Source: Blautia sp. (GTDB lineage: Bacteria > Bacillota > Clostridia > Lachnospirales > Lachnospiraceae). From it: 64,000 nt of DNA. A program made the translations under genes and the position numbers. Within the stretch, counting starts at the first letter, position 1; every line of letters begins with the position of its first letter. The stretch spans positions 1 through 64,000 of the forward strand of contig JARIAQ010000019.1 in assembly GCA_029257775.1 (NCBI GenBank), written 5' to 3'. Under the pieces are notes generated by a model that was not told the origin of the DNA, ran no database searches, and saw nothing but the letters and a program-made list of their open reading frames with translations. Below are positions 27,566 to 34,997 of the stretch, piece by piece.

Positions 27566-28248
27566 TGGGAAAAAAGGAATTTTTAGAACAGCTGGATCGG
27601 TTGTTGTGGAATATACCGGAACAGGAGAGAAAAGAGGCATTGGAGTTTTATGAAAACTATTTTGATGATGCAGGAGAGGAAAACGAGGCAATAGTAATTC
27701 AGGAATTAGGAAGTCCTGGAAAAGTTGCAGCTACCATTAAAGCAGATTTAAATGAAAATGGAGGTGAATATGGAGAATATCGGGAAACAGGATATACGGA
27801 TGAGCGTTTTGAAGAGAAGAATATGCCAGATGTACAGAGTAAAAGTGTAACCCAGAAGCCTAAAAGAAGCAGTTTATCATGGGCATTGATTTTATTATTG
27901 GCTATTGTAACGGCACCATTTTGGGGGGCATTGGTATTGTCAGGACTAGGGGTAGTTATAGCAATTGTAGGAGCGGCTATAGGTGTGGCAGTGGCATTAT
28001 TCTTTAGCTGTATTGGACTTTTTATGGGCGGTATTATTTGTTTAGGTGTGGGAGTGGCACAGCTTCCAGCTATTCCTACAGTATTTTTGATTGTTGGAAT
28101 AGGGCTTTTGATGATTTGTATTAGTTTGCTGTTTTTATTAGGATTTTTGTGGCTGGCACTAAAGATATTTCCAATTTGTTTCCGCTGGGTAATTGACTTT
28201 ATACAGAGAATATTACACAGAGGTATTTCAGGAGGTGAAAGAAAATGA
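27562..28248 (+). CDS. HAAS/DUF1700-domain membrane protein
   Basis: A 228-residue protein. The N-terminal 70 residues (KKEFLEQLDRLLWNIPEQER, EALEFYENYFDDAGEE, VIQELGSPGKVA) form the HAAS domain usually seen with PadR regulators; the rest has a polar linker and four glycine-rich transmembrane segments (about 110-215). It overlaps padR by four bases; a second ATG at 27565 is equally possible. HAAS proteins are thought to interact with PadR or to signal membrane state; mechanism unknown. Confidence 0.88.
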   Translation: MMGKKEFLEQLDRLLWNIPEQERKEALEFYENYFDDAGEENEAIVIQELGSPGKVAATIKADLNENGGEYGEYRETGYTDERFEEKNMPDVQSKSVTQKPKRSSLSWALILLLAIVTAPFWGALVLSGLGVVIAIVGAAIGVAVALFFSCIGLFMGGIICLGVGVAQLPAIPTVFLIVGIGLLMICISLLFLLGFLWLALKIFPICFRWVIDFIQRILHRGISGGERK

Positions 28249-29072
28249 AAAAATTCACAAAGTTTGTATTGATTCTTATTCTTGTTATGGGAGTTATAGG
28301 AGGAGGGCTTTTTGGAGCGGGGCTAATGACTGGTGGTTCCACTGAGGCAATTAGTGGTAGTTTTGTAAATAGCAACTTATATCATGCTATTACAAGGGTA
28401 TATAGAAATCATGAAAAATCATGGGATGATATAGATGATGATTTTAAGAATCGCCATTGTAGAACTGAGGATTTCGATGATCTTCAGTATGCAAATATTC
28501 AACAAAGAGCTTTTCTTCCTTCTGAGATAGATAGTTTGGATATAGAAATGTATTCAGGAAGTGTGGAAATTCGTGTTATTCCAGAAAATGAAATTCGAAT
28601 TTCTGGTTTATCAGATCAAGATTTTCTGGAATTGGATATAGAAGAAAAAGAACTCACAGTAGAAAGTGAAAGTAGAAATAATGGGAATAGAGAAGGCATT
28701 CTTGTGGAGCTGCCAGAAAATAAAATATTTTCTTCTTTTGATATTTATGTAGAATCAGGTGAGGTTAAGAGTACTGGAAAACTTTCTGTAAAAGAATGTG
28801 ACTTAACTTTGATGGCAGGAAAAATGCAAATTGAACTTTTAGATGCACAGGAAACAGACATCGAAATGATATCCGGAGATTTTTCTATTACACAGACAGG
28901 AAAGTTAGATGATTACGCGGTGTGGGTAGAATGTGCTAGTGGCCATTTTGTATTAGATGGAGAGAAATATTCAGGAACGACGATAGGGGAATTTGGTAAT
29001 ATAGGAAGTTCAAAAAAAATTGATATTGAAAGTAAATCAGGAAGTGTAGCTGTTAATTTTGAAAATCAGTGA
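28245..29072 (+). CDS. DUF4097-family exported protein
   Basis: A 275-residue protein with an N-terminal signal anchor (KFVLILILVMGVIGGGLFGAG) and an extracytoplasmic domain of repeating beta strands (SLDIEMYSGSVEIRVIPENE, FDIYVESGEVKSTG, IEMISGDFSITQTG), typical of DUF4097 putative adhesin-like beta-helices. It starts within the previous gene (ATGA overlap). It is probably an envelope sensor or structural protein of the PadR cassette. No catalytic residues recognised. Confidence 0.85.
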   Translation: MKKFTKFVLILILVMGVIGGGLFGAGLMTGGSTEAISGSFVNSNLYHAITRVYRNHEKSWDDIDDDFKNRHCRTEDFDDLQYANIQQRAFLPSEIDSLDIEMYSGSVEIRVIPENEIRISGLSDQDFLELDIEEKELTVESESRNNGNREGILVELPENKIFSSFDIYVESGEVKSTGKLSVKECDLTLMAGKMQIELLDAQETDIEMISGDFSITQTGKLDDYAVWVECASGHFVLDGEKYSGTTIGEFGNIGSSKKIDIESKSGSVAVNFENQ

Positions 29073-29089
29073 AAAAAGGAGAGAGTGTT

Positions 29090-29275
29090 ATGTCAGATAA
29101 AAGATTATATCGTTCATCAACAAATTATATGTTAGCAGGTGTGTGCGGAGGTATCGCAGAATATTTTAATATTGATCCTACCCTCATCCGTCTTGCATGG
29201 ATTATTTTGACCTGTATAGGATTTGGAACAGGAATTATTGCCTATATTGTTGCGGCAATCGTCATTCCAAAATAA
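29090..29275 (+). CDS. PspC-domain membrane protein
   Basis: A 61-residue PspC protein: RLYRSSTNYMLAGVCGGIAE, YFNIDPTLIRLAWI and one terminal transmembrane helix. ATG 29090 follows AAAAGGAGAG at 29072-29081; an ATG at 29069 would add seven residues but lacks a site of its own. PspC proteins take part in phage-shock-type membrane stress responses. It closes the PadR-HAAS-DUF4097 cassette, strengthening the view that this operon monitors envelope integrity. Confidence 0.9.
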   Translation: MSDKRLYRSSTNYMLAGVCGGIAEYFNIDPTLIRLAWIILTCIGFGTGIIAYIVAAIVIPK

Positions 29276-29287
29276 ACTTTCGATTTT

Positions 29288-29317
29288 TGTATAAAATCTC
29301 AAATCAAGGCCATACTT
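29288..29317 (+). promoter_or_regulatory. Sigma-G-type promoter of the SASP gene
   Basis: TGTATA (29288-29293), 17-base spacer, CATACTT (29311-29317), a near match to the forespore sigma-G consensus (TGMATA-N17/18-CATWCTA), 27 bases before the SASP start. Confidence 0.7.
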
Positions 29318-29343
29318 CAAAGAAGAAAGGAGTGTGGCTTTTT

Positions 29344-29547
29344 GTGGCAATAAAAAAAGAGAAAAAAATTGATTTAAATAATATTCCCAAAGAAGAAAAA
29401 GTAAAATATGAAATTGCTGAGGAGTTAGGACTCTTAGATAAGGTTTTGGACAGTGGTTGGAAAAGTTTATCAGCTAAGGAGACAGGGCGAATCGGAGGCC
29501 TTATGACAAAAAGAAAAAGAGAAAAAGAGAAAATGAAAAATGCTTGA
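29344..29547 (+). CDS. Alpha/beta-type small acid-soluble spore protein
   Basis: A 67-residue protein beginning at GTG 29344 behind AAAGGAG. It has both SASP signatures: KYEIAEELGL (with the GPR protease-site-like EIA) and SAKETGRIGGLM, followed by a basic tail. SASPs coat spore DNA and protect it from UV and heat; GPR degrades them at germination. The N-terminus is lysine-rich and the interior shorter than in the classic 70-residue Bacillus proteins, as in clostridial divergent SASPs. A sigma-G-like promoter lies directly upstream. Confidence 0.88.
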   Translation: MAIKKEKKIDLNNIPKEEKVKYEIAEELGLLDKVLDSGWKSLSAKETGRIGGLMTKRKREKEKMKNA

Positions 29548-29572
29548 CTAGGATTGGTGAGAATGGTATTAT
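29544..29572 (+). promoter_or_regulatory. Promoter of the cobalamin riboswitch RNA
   Basis: TTGACT (29544-29549), 17-base spacer, TATTAT (29567-29572). It overlaps the SASP stop codon. Transcription would start about 29579, at the 5' edge of the riboswitch. Confidence 0.7.
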
Positions 29573-29594
29573 GATGTTGTATAATTCCATAAAC

Positions 29595-29785
29595 CTATTA
29601 AGTGCATCTGCGTTGACCGCACAACGCCGGTGAAAAGGGAATCAGGTGAGAATCCTGAGCGATCCGGTCACTGTATTTGGGGAGCGATGTTTCGAAAAGT
29701 CCATTGTATGTATATACGAGAAGGAGAAGCAAAGCTATGAGCCATGAGTCAGGAAACCTGCTTAATAGTAGTAAGGTGAAAACTT
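29595..29785 (+). promoter_or_regulatory. Cobalamin (B12) riboswitch, apparently without a gene
   Basis: The conserved core is plain: AAAAGGGAATCAGGTGAGAA (29634-29653), CCTGAGCGATCCGGTCACTG (29655-29674) and the B12 box GAGTCAGGAAACCTGC near 29746-29762. These are the signatures of the class that binds adenosylcobalamin-type ligands and normally controls B12 uptake or B12-dependent genes. The next feature is a strong terminator, and no rightward gene follows before 32266, so the RNA either lost its target or acts as a regulated small RNA. Confidence 0.88.
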
Positions 29786-29830
29786 CCGTGCAAAGTTTGG
29801 ATCCCTCGTACTGTGAAATACGGTAGATGA

Positions 29831-29861
29831 TTCCACTTTCATGCTGAAGGTGGTTTTTTTA
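29831..29861 (+). terminator. Terminator of the riboswitch RNA
   Basis: CCACTTTCA (29833-29841), loop TGC, TGAAGGTGG (29845-29853; one T-G pair), then seven T residues. It could be the riboswitch expression platform or a constitutive end. Confidence 0.88.
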
Positions 29862-30061
29862 TGGAATGCCGAAAGGTAAGAACCTGAACTTATAGAATTA
29901 TGCATTGATTAAATGGCAGGTGAGGTGTCCTGCTTCTGATATCCTGTTTTACAAAGTTTTGTTTTCCCGCAACAGACAAAACAGCGCATCCTCCGCAGGA
30001 ACAGAATAAATCGTGACTAAAGTCAGGGCGCTTCATCAGAAAACAATATTTCATATTTTTA
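29862..30061 (+). other. Gene-free stretch with possible RNA structure
   Basis: Between the riboswitch terminator and the next terminator no credible gene is seen. Several nested complementary segments exist: GGCAGG with TCCTGC (29912-29936), GTTTTGT with ACAAAAC (29958-29984), TCCT with AGGA (29992-30003) and TGACT with AGTCA (30015-30026) inside GCGC ends. It may be an RNA, or debris of the gene once controlled by the riboswitch. Confidence 0.35.
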
Positions 30062-30099
30062 TAAAGACTATGTATGGAGATATACATGGTCTTTTTTTG
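30062..30099 (+). terminator. Second terminator downstream of the riboswitch
   Basis: AAAGACTATGTAT (30063-30075), short loop, ATACATGGTCTTT (30082-30094), then further T residues: a 13-base-pair stem with one G-U pair, reading rightward. Confidence 0.8.
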
Positions 30100-30111
30100 C
30101 TTTGTACGAGG

Positions 30112-30166
30112 AAAATGAGGTTATTGACTAAGAGTTAGATTTGCTTAGTACGATAACCTCATTTTA
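30112..30166. terminator. Terminator at the end of the leftward gene pair
   Basis: AATGAGGTTAT (30114-30124) and ATAACCTCATT (30154-30164) form a perfect outer stem; GACTAAG and CTTAGTAC can extend it inside. It lies immediately after the leftward gene stop and can work in both directions. Confidence 0.65.
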
Positions 30167-30167
30167 G

Positions 30168-30731
30168 TTAAAATAATTTTAATATGGAATTAAATTCAAA
30201 TACACAAGGAGCATTATTAATGTTTATTTCGGGATTGTTGCATTTAAACATTAAAGTCGTTTTTGAAATACAAGGGTAATTGGAAGCTGATTGAGGGGTT
30301 TCCCATTTACAATCCGTGTAGTAGATTTCAGATAAAACCATATCTTGAGTTGACTCAATGTTATAATGCGTATTGTATAAAATTTGTTGTGAGAAACGGG
30401 AGTCTAAAGGCCAGTTTTTTGCATCGTATTTTAAAATATTATTCCGTTTAGTAATTTTTGAAAAATGTTTTTCGATAATGGATACCTTGGCAAAAAGTTC
30501 ATTATTTACATTTTGATATTCTAATGTACATATCGTGTTTTTATTTGAAAACAGGTGAACTTTATTAGCATTATTTTCTTGTATATATATCTTTTCTATA
30601 TCTAAATTTTTATATTCTATAAATCTTTGAGATATAAAAAATAAGAGAATAATAGTGATAATAACGACGATAGTTGTTGCTATGAAGAGACCTTTCTTTT
30701 TTATTTTAGTATTAAAATTTGTTACTTTCAT
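30168..30731 (-). CDS. Uncharacterised single-helix membrane protein
   Basis: A 187-residue protein with a basic N-terminus, one transmembrane segment (GLFIATTIVVIITIILLFFI) and a C-terminal extracytoplasmic domain of about 145 residues containing four cysteines that could pair as disulfides. I recognise no family. It lies 11 bases after the endonuclease/phosphatase-like gene on the same strand and ends before a terminator, so the two form one operon. Its composition is more AT-rich, with many Asn and Ile, than the surrounding genes, which hints at acquisition. Confidence 0.6.
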   Translation of the reverse strand: MKVTNFNTKIKKKGLFIATTIVVIITIILLFFISQRFIEYKNLDIEKIYIQENNANKVHLFSNKNTICTLEYQNVNNELFAKVSIIEKHFSKITKRNNILKYDAKNWPLDSRFSQQILYNTHYNIESTQDMVLSEIYYTDCKWETPQSASNYPCISKTTLMFKCNNPEININNAPCVFEFNSILKLF

Positions 30732-30742
30732 TAGAACCCCCG

Positions 30743-31804
30743 TTATTGCAGAAAAGAAAATTCCATTTGAACTGGCTGATGATCGGTATATTCAAAGTCG
30801 GTATTTACAACGGAAATGTCAGAAATTTTTATATTATCTGATATAATAAAGCCATCAATAACATAAACCTGTGAAGTTTCATAAGAACCAGTATAAGGTG
30901 CATTTAAAAGTCGGCAGGTCGGGTATGTATCGTCAACTGCAAAGGAAAAATGTTCAGGGAGAGTATCACTGCTAATAATTCCAGGAACCCAGTTTTCTGT
31001 ATTCGTGATGGGATATTTATCCATTCCGGCAAAAGTCTGATTAAAGTCGCCTCCTGCAATGACGTAGTTCCCTGCTTCATATTCTTTGGAAAGTTTTTCT
31101 GCCAGCATCTTACTTTGGGCAATTTTCCCATCTCCATCATCATAAGCTTCTAAATGAAAATTGATTAGTACCAGTTCAGCATCAGTACCTTCTAAAGGAA
31201 TACGTGTTTCCTGCATACAGCGTTTTAAATTACAAGTTTTTACTGGCCATTTAAAAGATTCTGGCAGAGAGATTCTAGTAGCACTGTTCATTTTTAAATT
31301 CGTTAAAGTAAAAATACCACTGTTTACTTTGCCAATAGGGGGAAGCGGATAAGGGACAAAGTCGCATTTAAAATTGTAGGAAAAAATTCCTTCCATGTTT
31401 AGAGAATCCTTTAAATATGCTGTTTCATCCATATAAAAAGAACGCTTAGAGTTTGTATCAACTTCTTGAAGGAAGTACACATCCGCAGGATTTTCTGCAA
31501 GGATATTTTTAATCCCCTTTAGATTCTTTTCTACTTGCTCTTTACTATCTGGTTGTACCTGAGAACCACCATCCATAAAGAAATCTTCACCTTTATCAAG
31601 TCCTCCATAGCCAATGTTGTAAGTCATAATGCGTAGGGAGTCATCTTGTGATAAAGTTTTTGTGTTTTCAGGAACGTTTAGAATTTCTTCTTTTTCTGGG
31701 CGATATTCCCGAATGGTAAGCCAGAGAATGGCACCGATTAAAAGAATAAGAAGAATTCCTAAAGCAATGCCTAGTCCTTTCATAAATTTTCCGAAATTTG
31801 TCAT
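30743..31804 (-). CDS. Membrane-anchored endonuclease/exonuclease/phosphatase-family protein
   Basis: A 353-residue protein with an N-terminal transmembrane anchor (LGIALGILLILLIGAILWLT) and an EEP-fold catalytic domain: MTYNIGYGG, FLQEVDTNSKRS (metal-binding Glu), LINFHLEAYDDGDG, IAGGDFNQTF and the terminal DHQPVQMEF with Asp-His. All core residues of this metal-dependent phosphodiesterase fold are present. Substrates of exported bacterial members include phospholipids or extracellular nucleic acid; not decidable here. GGAGG lies at 31809-31813 on the minus strand. Confidence 0.85.
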   Translation of the reverse strand: MTNFGKFMKGLGIALGILLILLIGAILWLTIREYRPEKEEILNVPENTKTLSQDDSLRIMTYNIGYGGLDKGEDFFMDGGSQVQPDSKEQVEKNLKGIKNILAENPADVYFLQEVDTNSKRSFYMDETAYLKDSLNMEGIFSYNFKCDFVPYPLPPIGKVNSGIFTLTNLKMNSATRISLPESFKWPVKTCNLKRCMQETRIPLEGTDAELVLINFHLEAYDDGDGKIAQSKMLAEKLSKEYEAGNYVIAGGDFNQTFAGMDKYPITNTENWVPGIISSDTLPEHFSFAVDDTYPTCRLLNAPYTGSYETSQVYVIDGFIISDNIKISDISVVNTDFEYTDHQPVQMEFSFLQ

Positions 31805-31831
31805 AGAGTACCTCCTATTTGGTGAATTATC

Positions 31832-31859
31832 ATTAAAAGTTTTATCTAGAACTTTTAAT
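31832..31859. repeat. Perfect inverted repeat in the 5' region of the leftward pair
   Basis: ATTAAAAGTT, eight bases, AACTTTTAAT. It sits between the ribosome binding site of the leftward gene and a TATAAT-like -10 (minus strand, 31874-31869). It could be an operator or a leader hairpin. Confidence 0.55.
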
Positions 31860-31947
31860 AGAAGAAATATTATAGTATGATTGTAACATAAATAAGAAAC
31901 AAAGAATAGATTTAATGTTAGTTAGAAAGATTTTAGAAATTCCTGTC

Positions 31948-31976
31948 TTGACAAATTGGGTGTTTGTGCTTATGAT
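31948..31976 (+). promoter_or_regulatory. Promoter of the valS T-box transcript
   Basis: TTGACA (31948-31953), 17-base spacer, TATGAT (31971-31976). Start of transcription expected near 31983, at the first base of T-box stem I. Confidence 0.85.
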
Positions 31977-31982
31977 AAAATG

Positions 31983-32249
31983 CAAGTAAAGGTAATGAGA
32001 AAGAGGAGTACATTCAGGAAACTTGCAGAGAGAGCGGCTCATCGGCTGAAAGGCAGCTCAAGGGAAATGGATGGAAGGTAGCTTTTGAACCGGGAGGCTG
32101 AAGGAGAAAACTTTGGTAAGCTTTCACGCATAGTCAGCGTTAAAGGACTTTTGAGTGATAAATAAAGGTGGTACCGCGATGAATAATCGCCCTTTGTAAC
32201 TATTTTATAAAAGGAATGGTTATGAAGGGTATTTTTTTACCCTTCATAA
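31983..32249 (+). promoter_or_regulatory. T-box riboswitch of valS
   Basis: Landmarks: AGTA (32008-32011) in the lower stem I loop, GGCTGAAAGGCAG (32044-32056) in the distal loop region, a candidate valine specifier GUA at 32078-32080 and the T-box AAAGGTGGTACCGCG (32164-32178). The antiterminator forms from AAAGG plus GCGAT with ATCGC plus CCTTT. The competing terminator is CCCTTTGTAAC (32190-32200) with GTTATGAAGGG (32219-32229) and a T run. Uncharged tRNA-Val should allow read-through into valS. A further perfect hairpin follows (32220-32249). Confidence 0.93.
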
Positions 32250-32265
32250 TAAAGAGGAGGAAACC

Positions 32266-34911
32266 ATGAGCAAGGAACTTGCAAAAACTTATGATCCTAA
32301 GGGATTAGAGGATCGTATTTATCAAAAATGGCTGGATAACAAATATTTTCATGCAGAAGTAAATAGAGATAAAAAACCATTTACAATTGTTATGCCGCCT
32401 CCAAATGTTACAGGACAGCTTCATATGGGACATGCATTAGATGAAACTATGCAGGATATTCTTATTCGTTTTAAGAGAATGCAGGGTTATGAAGCACTGT
32501 GGCAGCCGGGAACAGATCATGCAGCCATTGCTACAGAAGTAAAAGTTATTGAAAAATTAAAAGCACAAGGCATTGATAAAAACGAAATAGGTAGAGAAGA
32601 ATTCTTAAAACATGCCTGGGAATGGAAAGAAGAATACGGCGGAAAGATTATTAATCAGTTGAAAAAGCTGGGAGCTTCTGCTGACTGGGATAGAGAACGT
32701 TTTACCATGGATGAAGGCTGTTCGAAAGCCGTGCAGGAAGTTTTTATTAAATTATATGAAAAAGGATATATTTACAAAGGTTCCAGAATTATTAACTGGT
32801 GTCCGGTATGCCAAACTTCTATTTCCGATGCAGAAGTAGAACATGAGGATCAAGATGGATTTTTCTGGCATATTAATTATCCTGTAGCAGGAGAAGAAGG
32901 TCAGTTCGTAGAAATTGCTACAACAAGACCAGAAACTTTATTGGGAGATACTGCGGTTGCAGTTAATCCGGAAGATGACAGATATAAACATCTGGTTGGG
33001 AAAATGTTGAAACTGCCTCTTACAGACAGAGAAATTCCAGTGATTGCCGATGAATATGTTGACAAAGAATTCGGAACAGGATGCGTAAAAATTACACCTG
33101 CACATGATCCAAATGACTTTGAAGTTGGAAAACGTCACAACTTAGAAGAAATTAATATCATGAATGATGATGCTACAATTAATGAGCTGGGTGGAAAATA
33201 TGCAGGTATGGATCGCTATGAAGCTAGAAAAGCTATGGTAGCTGACTTGGAAGCACAGGGACTTTTAGTAAAGGTAGTTCCTCATTCTCACAGTGTAGGT
33301 ACACATGACCGTTGTAAGACAACGGTAGAGCCAATGATTAAACCACAGTGGTTTGTAAGAATGAAGGAAATGGGAGAAGCTGCTATTGAAACACTGAAAA
33401 ATGGTGAATTGCAGTTTGTTCCAGAACGTTTTGATAAGATTTATATGCATTGGCTGGAAAATATCAGAGATTGGTGTATTTCCCGTCAGTTATGGTGGGG
33501 ACACAGAATTCCTGCATACTACTGTGATGAATGTGGCGAAACGGTAGTTGCAAGAGAAATGCCGGAAAAATGCCCGAAATGTGGATGCACACATCTTCAT
33601 CAAGATGAAGATACCTTGGATACATGGTTCTCTTCTGCACTTTGGCCATTTTCTACTTTGGGTTGGCCAGAAAAAACAGAGGAAATGGAATACTTCTATC
33701 CTACAGATGTGCTGGTAACAGGATACGATATTATTTTCTTCTGGGTAATTCGTATGGTATTTTCTGGTTTGGAACAGACAGGTAAGACCCCATTTCACCA
33801 TGTTTTGATTCATGGATTGGTAAGAGATTCTCAAGGACGTAAGATGAGTAAATCTCTTGGAAATGGTATTGATCCGTTGGAAGTTATTGATAAATATGGA
33901 GCAGATGCTTTGCGTCTTACTTTAATGACTGGTAATGCGCCAGGAAATGATATGCGTTTTTATTGGGAACGTGTAGAGGCAAGTAGAAACTTTGCTAACA
34001 AAGTATGGAATGCATCCAGATTTATTATGATGAATTTGGAAAAAGCAGATATTCCAGAGAATATTGATTTACAGACATTAACAAGCGCAGATAAATGGAT
34101 TCTTTCCAAAGTAAATACATTGGCGAAAGAAGTAACAGAAAATTTGGATAAATACGAATTAGGAATTGCTGTTCAAAAGGTATATGACTTTATTTGGGAA
34201 GAATTCTGCGATTGGTATATAGAAATGGTGAAGCCACGTCTTTACAATGACGAGGATACAACAAAGGCTGCGGCACTTTGGACATTAAAAACTGTTTTAA
34301 GTAATGCATTAAAACTTCTTCACCCATATATGCCATTTATTACAGAAGAAATTTATTGTACTCTTTGTCCAGAAGAAGAGTCAATTATGATTTCTACATG
34401 GCCAGAATTTACAGAAGAATGGAATTTTGCAGCAGATGAGGAAGCTGTGGAAATTATCAAGGAAGCTGTACGAGGAATTCGTAATGTTCGTACGGGTATG
34501 AATGTTCCACCAAGTAAAAAAGCAAAGGTATTTGTAGTTTCTGAAGACGAATCTGTTAGAGCAGTATTTGAAAATGGGAAAGTATTCTTTGCTACACTTG
34601 GGTATGCAAGTGAAGTTTTGGTGCAGGAAAATGAAGAGGGAATTGCAGAAGATGCAGTATCAGCAGTAATCGGTAATGCAGTTATTTATATGCCGTTTGC
34701 AGAACTGGTAGATATTGAAAAAGAAATTGAAAGATTGAAAAAAGAAGAAGAAAAACTGGAAAAGGAACTTGCACGTGTAAAGGGTATGCTGAATAATGAA
34801 CGTTTTATCAGCAAAGCACCGGAAAGCAAAGTGCAGGAGGAGCGTGAGAAATTAGAACGCTATACAAATATGATGGAACAGGTAAAAGAGCGTTTAACAC
34901 AGCTTCAGTAA
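32266..34911 (+). CDS. valS: Valyl-tRNA synthetase
   Basis: An 881-residue class I synthetase: HIGH-type motif [14 protein letters not shown] (His53), editing domain with [23 protein letters not shown], zinc-ribbon-like cysteines (CDECGE, CPKCGC), KMSKS at residues 526-530 ([14 protein letters not shown]), anticodon-binding helices and a C-terminal coiled-coil arm (about 815-881) that distinguishes ValRS from IleRS. It charges tRNA-Val and edits threonine. GAGGAGG at 32253-32259 is the ribosome binding site. Expression is governed by the T-box upstream. Confidence 0.98.
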   Translation: MSKELAKTYDPKGLEDRIYQKWLDNKYFHAEVNRDKKPFTIVMPPPNVTGQLHMGHALDETMQDILIRFKRMQGYEALWQPGTDHAAIATEVKVIEKLKAQGIDKNEIGREEFLKHAWEWKEEYGGKIINQLKKLGASADWDRERFTMDEGCSKAVQEVFIKLYEKGYIYKGSRIINWCPVCQTSISDAEVEHEDQDGFFWHINYPVAGEEGQFVEIATTRPETLLGDTAVAVNPEDDRYKHLVGKMLKLPLTDREIPVIADEYVDKEFGTGCVKITPAHDPNDFEVGKRHNLEEINIMNDDATINELGGKYAGMDRYEARKAMVADLEAQGLLVKVVPHSHSVGTHDRCKTTVEPMIKPQWFVRMKEMGEAAIETLKNGELQFVPERFDKIYMHWLENIRDWCISRQLWWGHRIPAYYCDECGETVVAREMPEKCPKCGCTHLHQDEDTLDTWFSSALWPFSTLGWPEKTEEMEYFYPTDVLVTGYDIIFFWVIRMVFSGLEQTGKTPFHHVLIHGLVRDSQGRKMSKSLGNGIDPLEVIDKYGADALRLTLMTGNAPGNDMRFYWERVEASRNFANKVWNASRFIMMNLEKADIPENIDLQTLTSADKWILSKVNTLAKEVTENLDKYELGIAVQKVYDFIWEEFCDWYIEMVKPRLYNDEDTTKAAALWTLKTVLSNALKLLHPYMPFITEEIYCTLCPEEESIMISTWPEFTEEWNFAADEEAVEIIKEAVRGIRNVRTGMNVPPSKKAKVFVVSEDESVRAVFENGKVFFATLGYASEVLVQENEEGIAEDAVSAVIGNAVIYMPFAELVDIEKEIERLKKEEEKLEKELARVKGMLNNERFISKAPESKVQEEREKLERYTNMMEQVKERLTQLQ

Positions 34912-34928
34912 TTCTTTAGGCACAAATT

Positions 34929-34973
34929 AGGGACAGGGGGATTGGCTTTTTGAGCTGAACACCCCTGTTCTCA
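34929..34973 (+). terminator. Hairpin after valS
   Basis: GGGACAGGGG near 34930-34939 pairs with CCCCTGTTCTC (34960-34970) around a loop; there is no clear T run, so it may be a weak terminator or a processing hairpin ahead of the sulfatase gene. Confidence 0.45.
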
Positions 34974-34997
34974 TTGCTATTAAGGAGAATCAATTTT

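Noticed and set aside
29890..30087. 65-residue leftward frame with a Cys-rich centre
   Set aside because: No ribosome binding site, lies across possible RNA structure and between terminators reading the other way; no recognised family.
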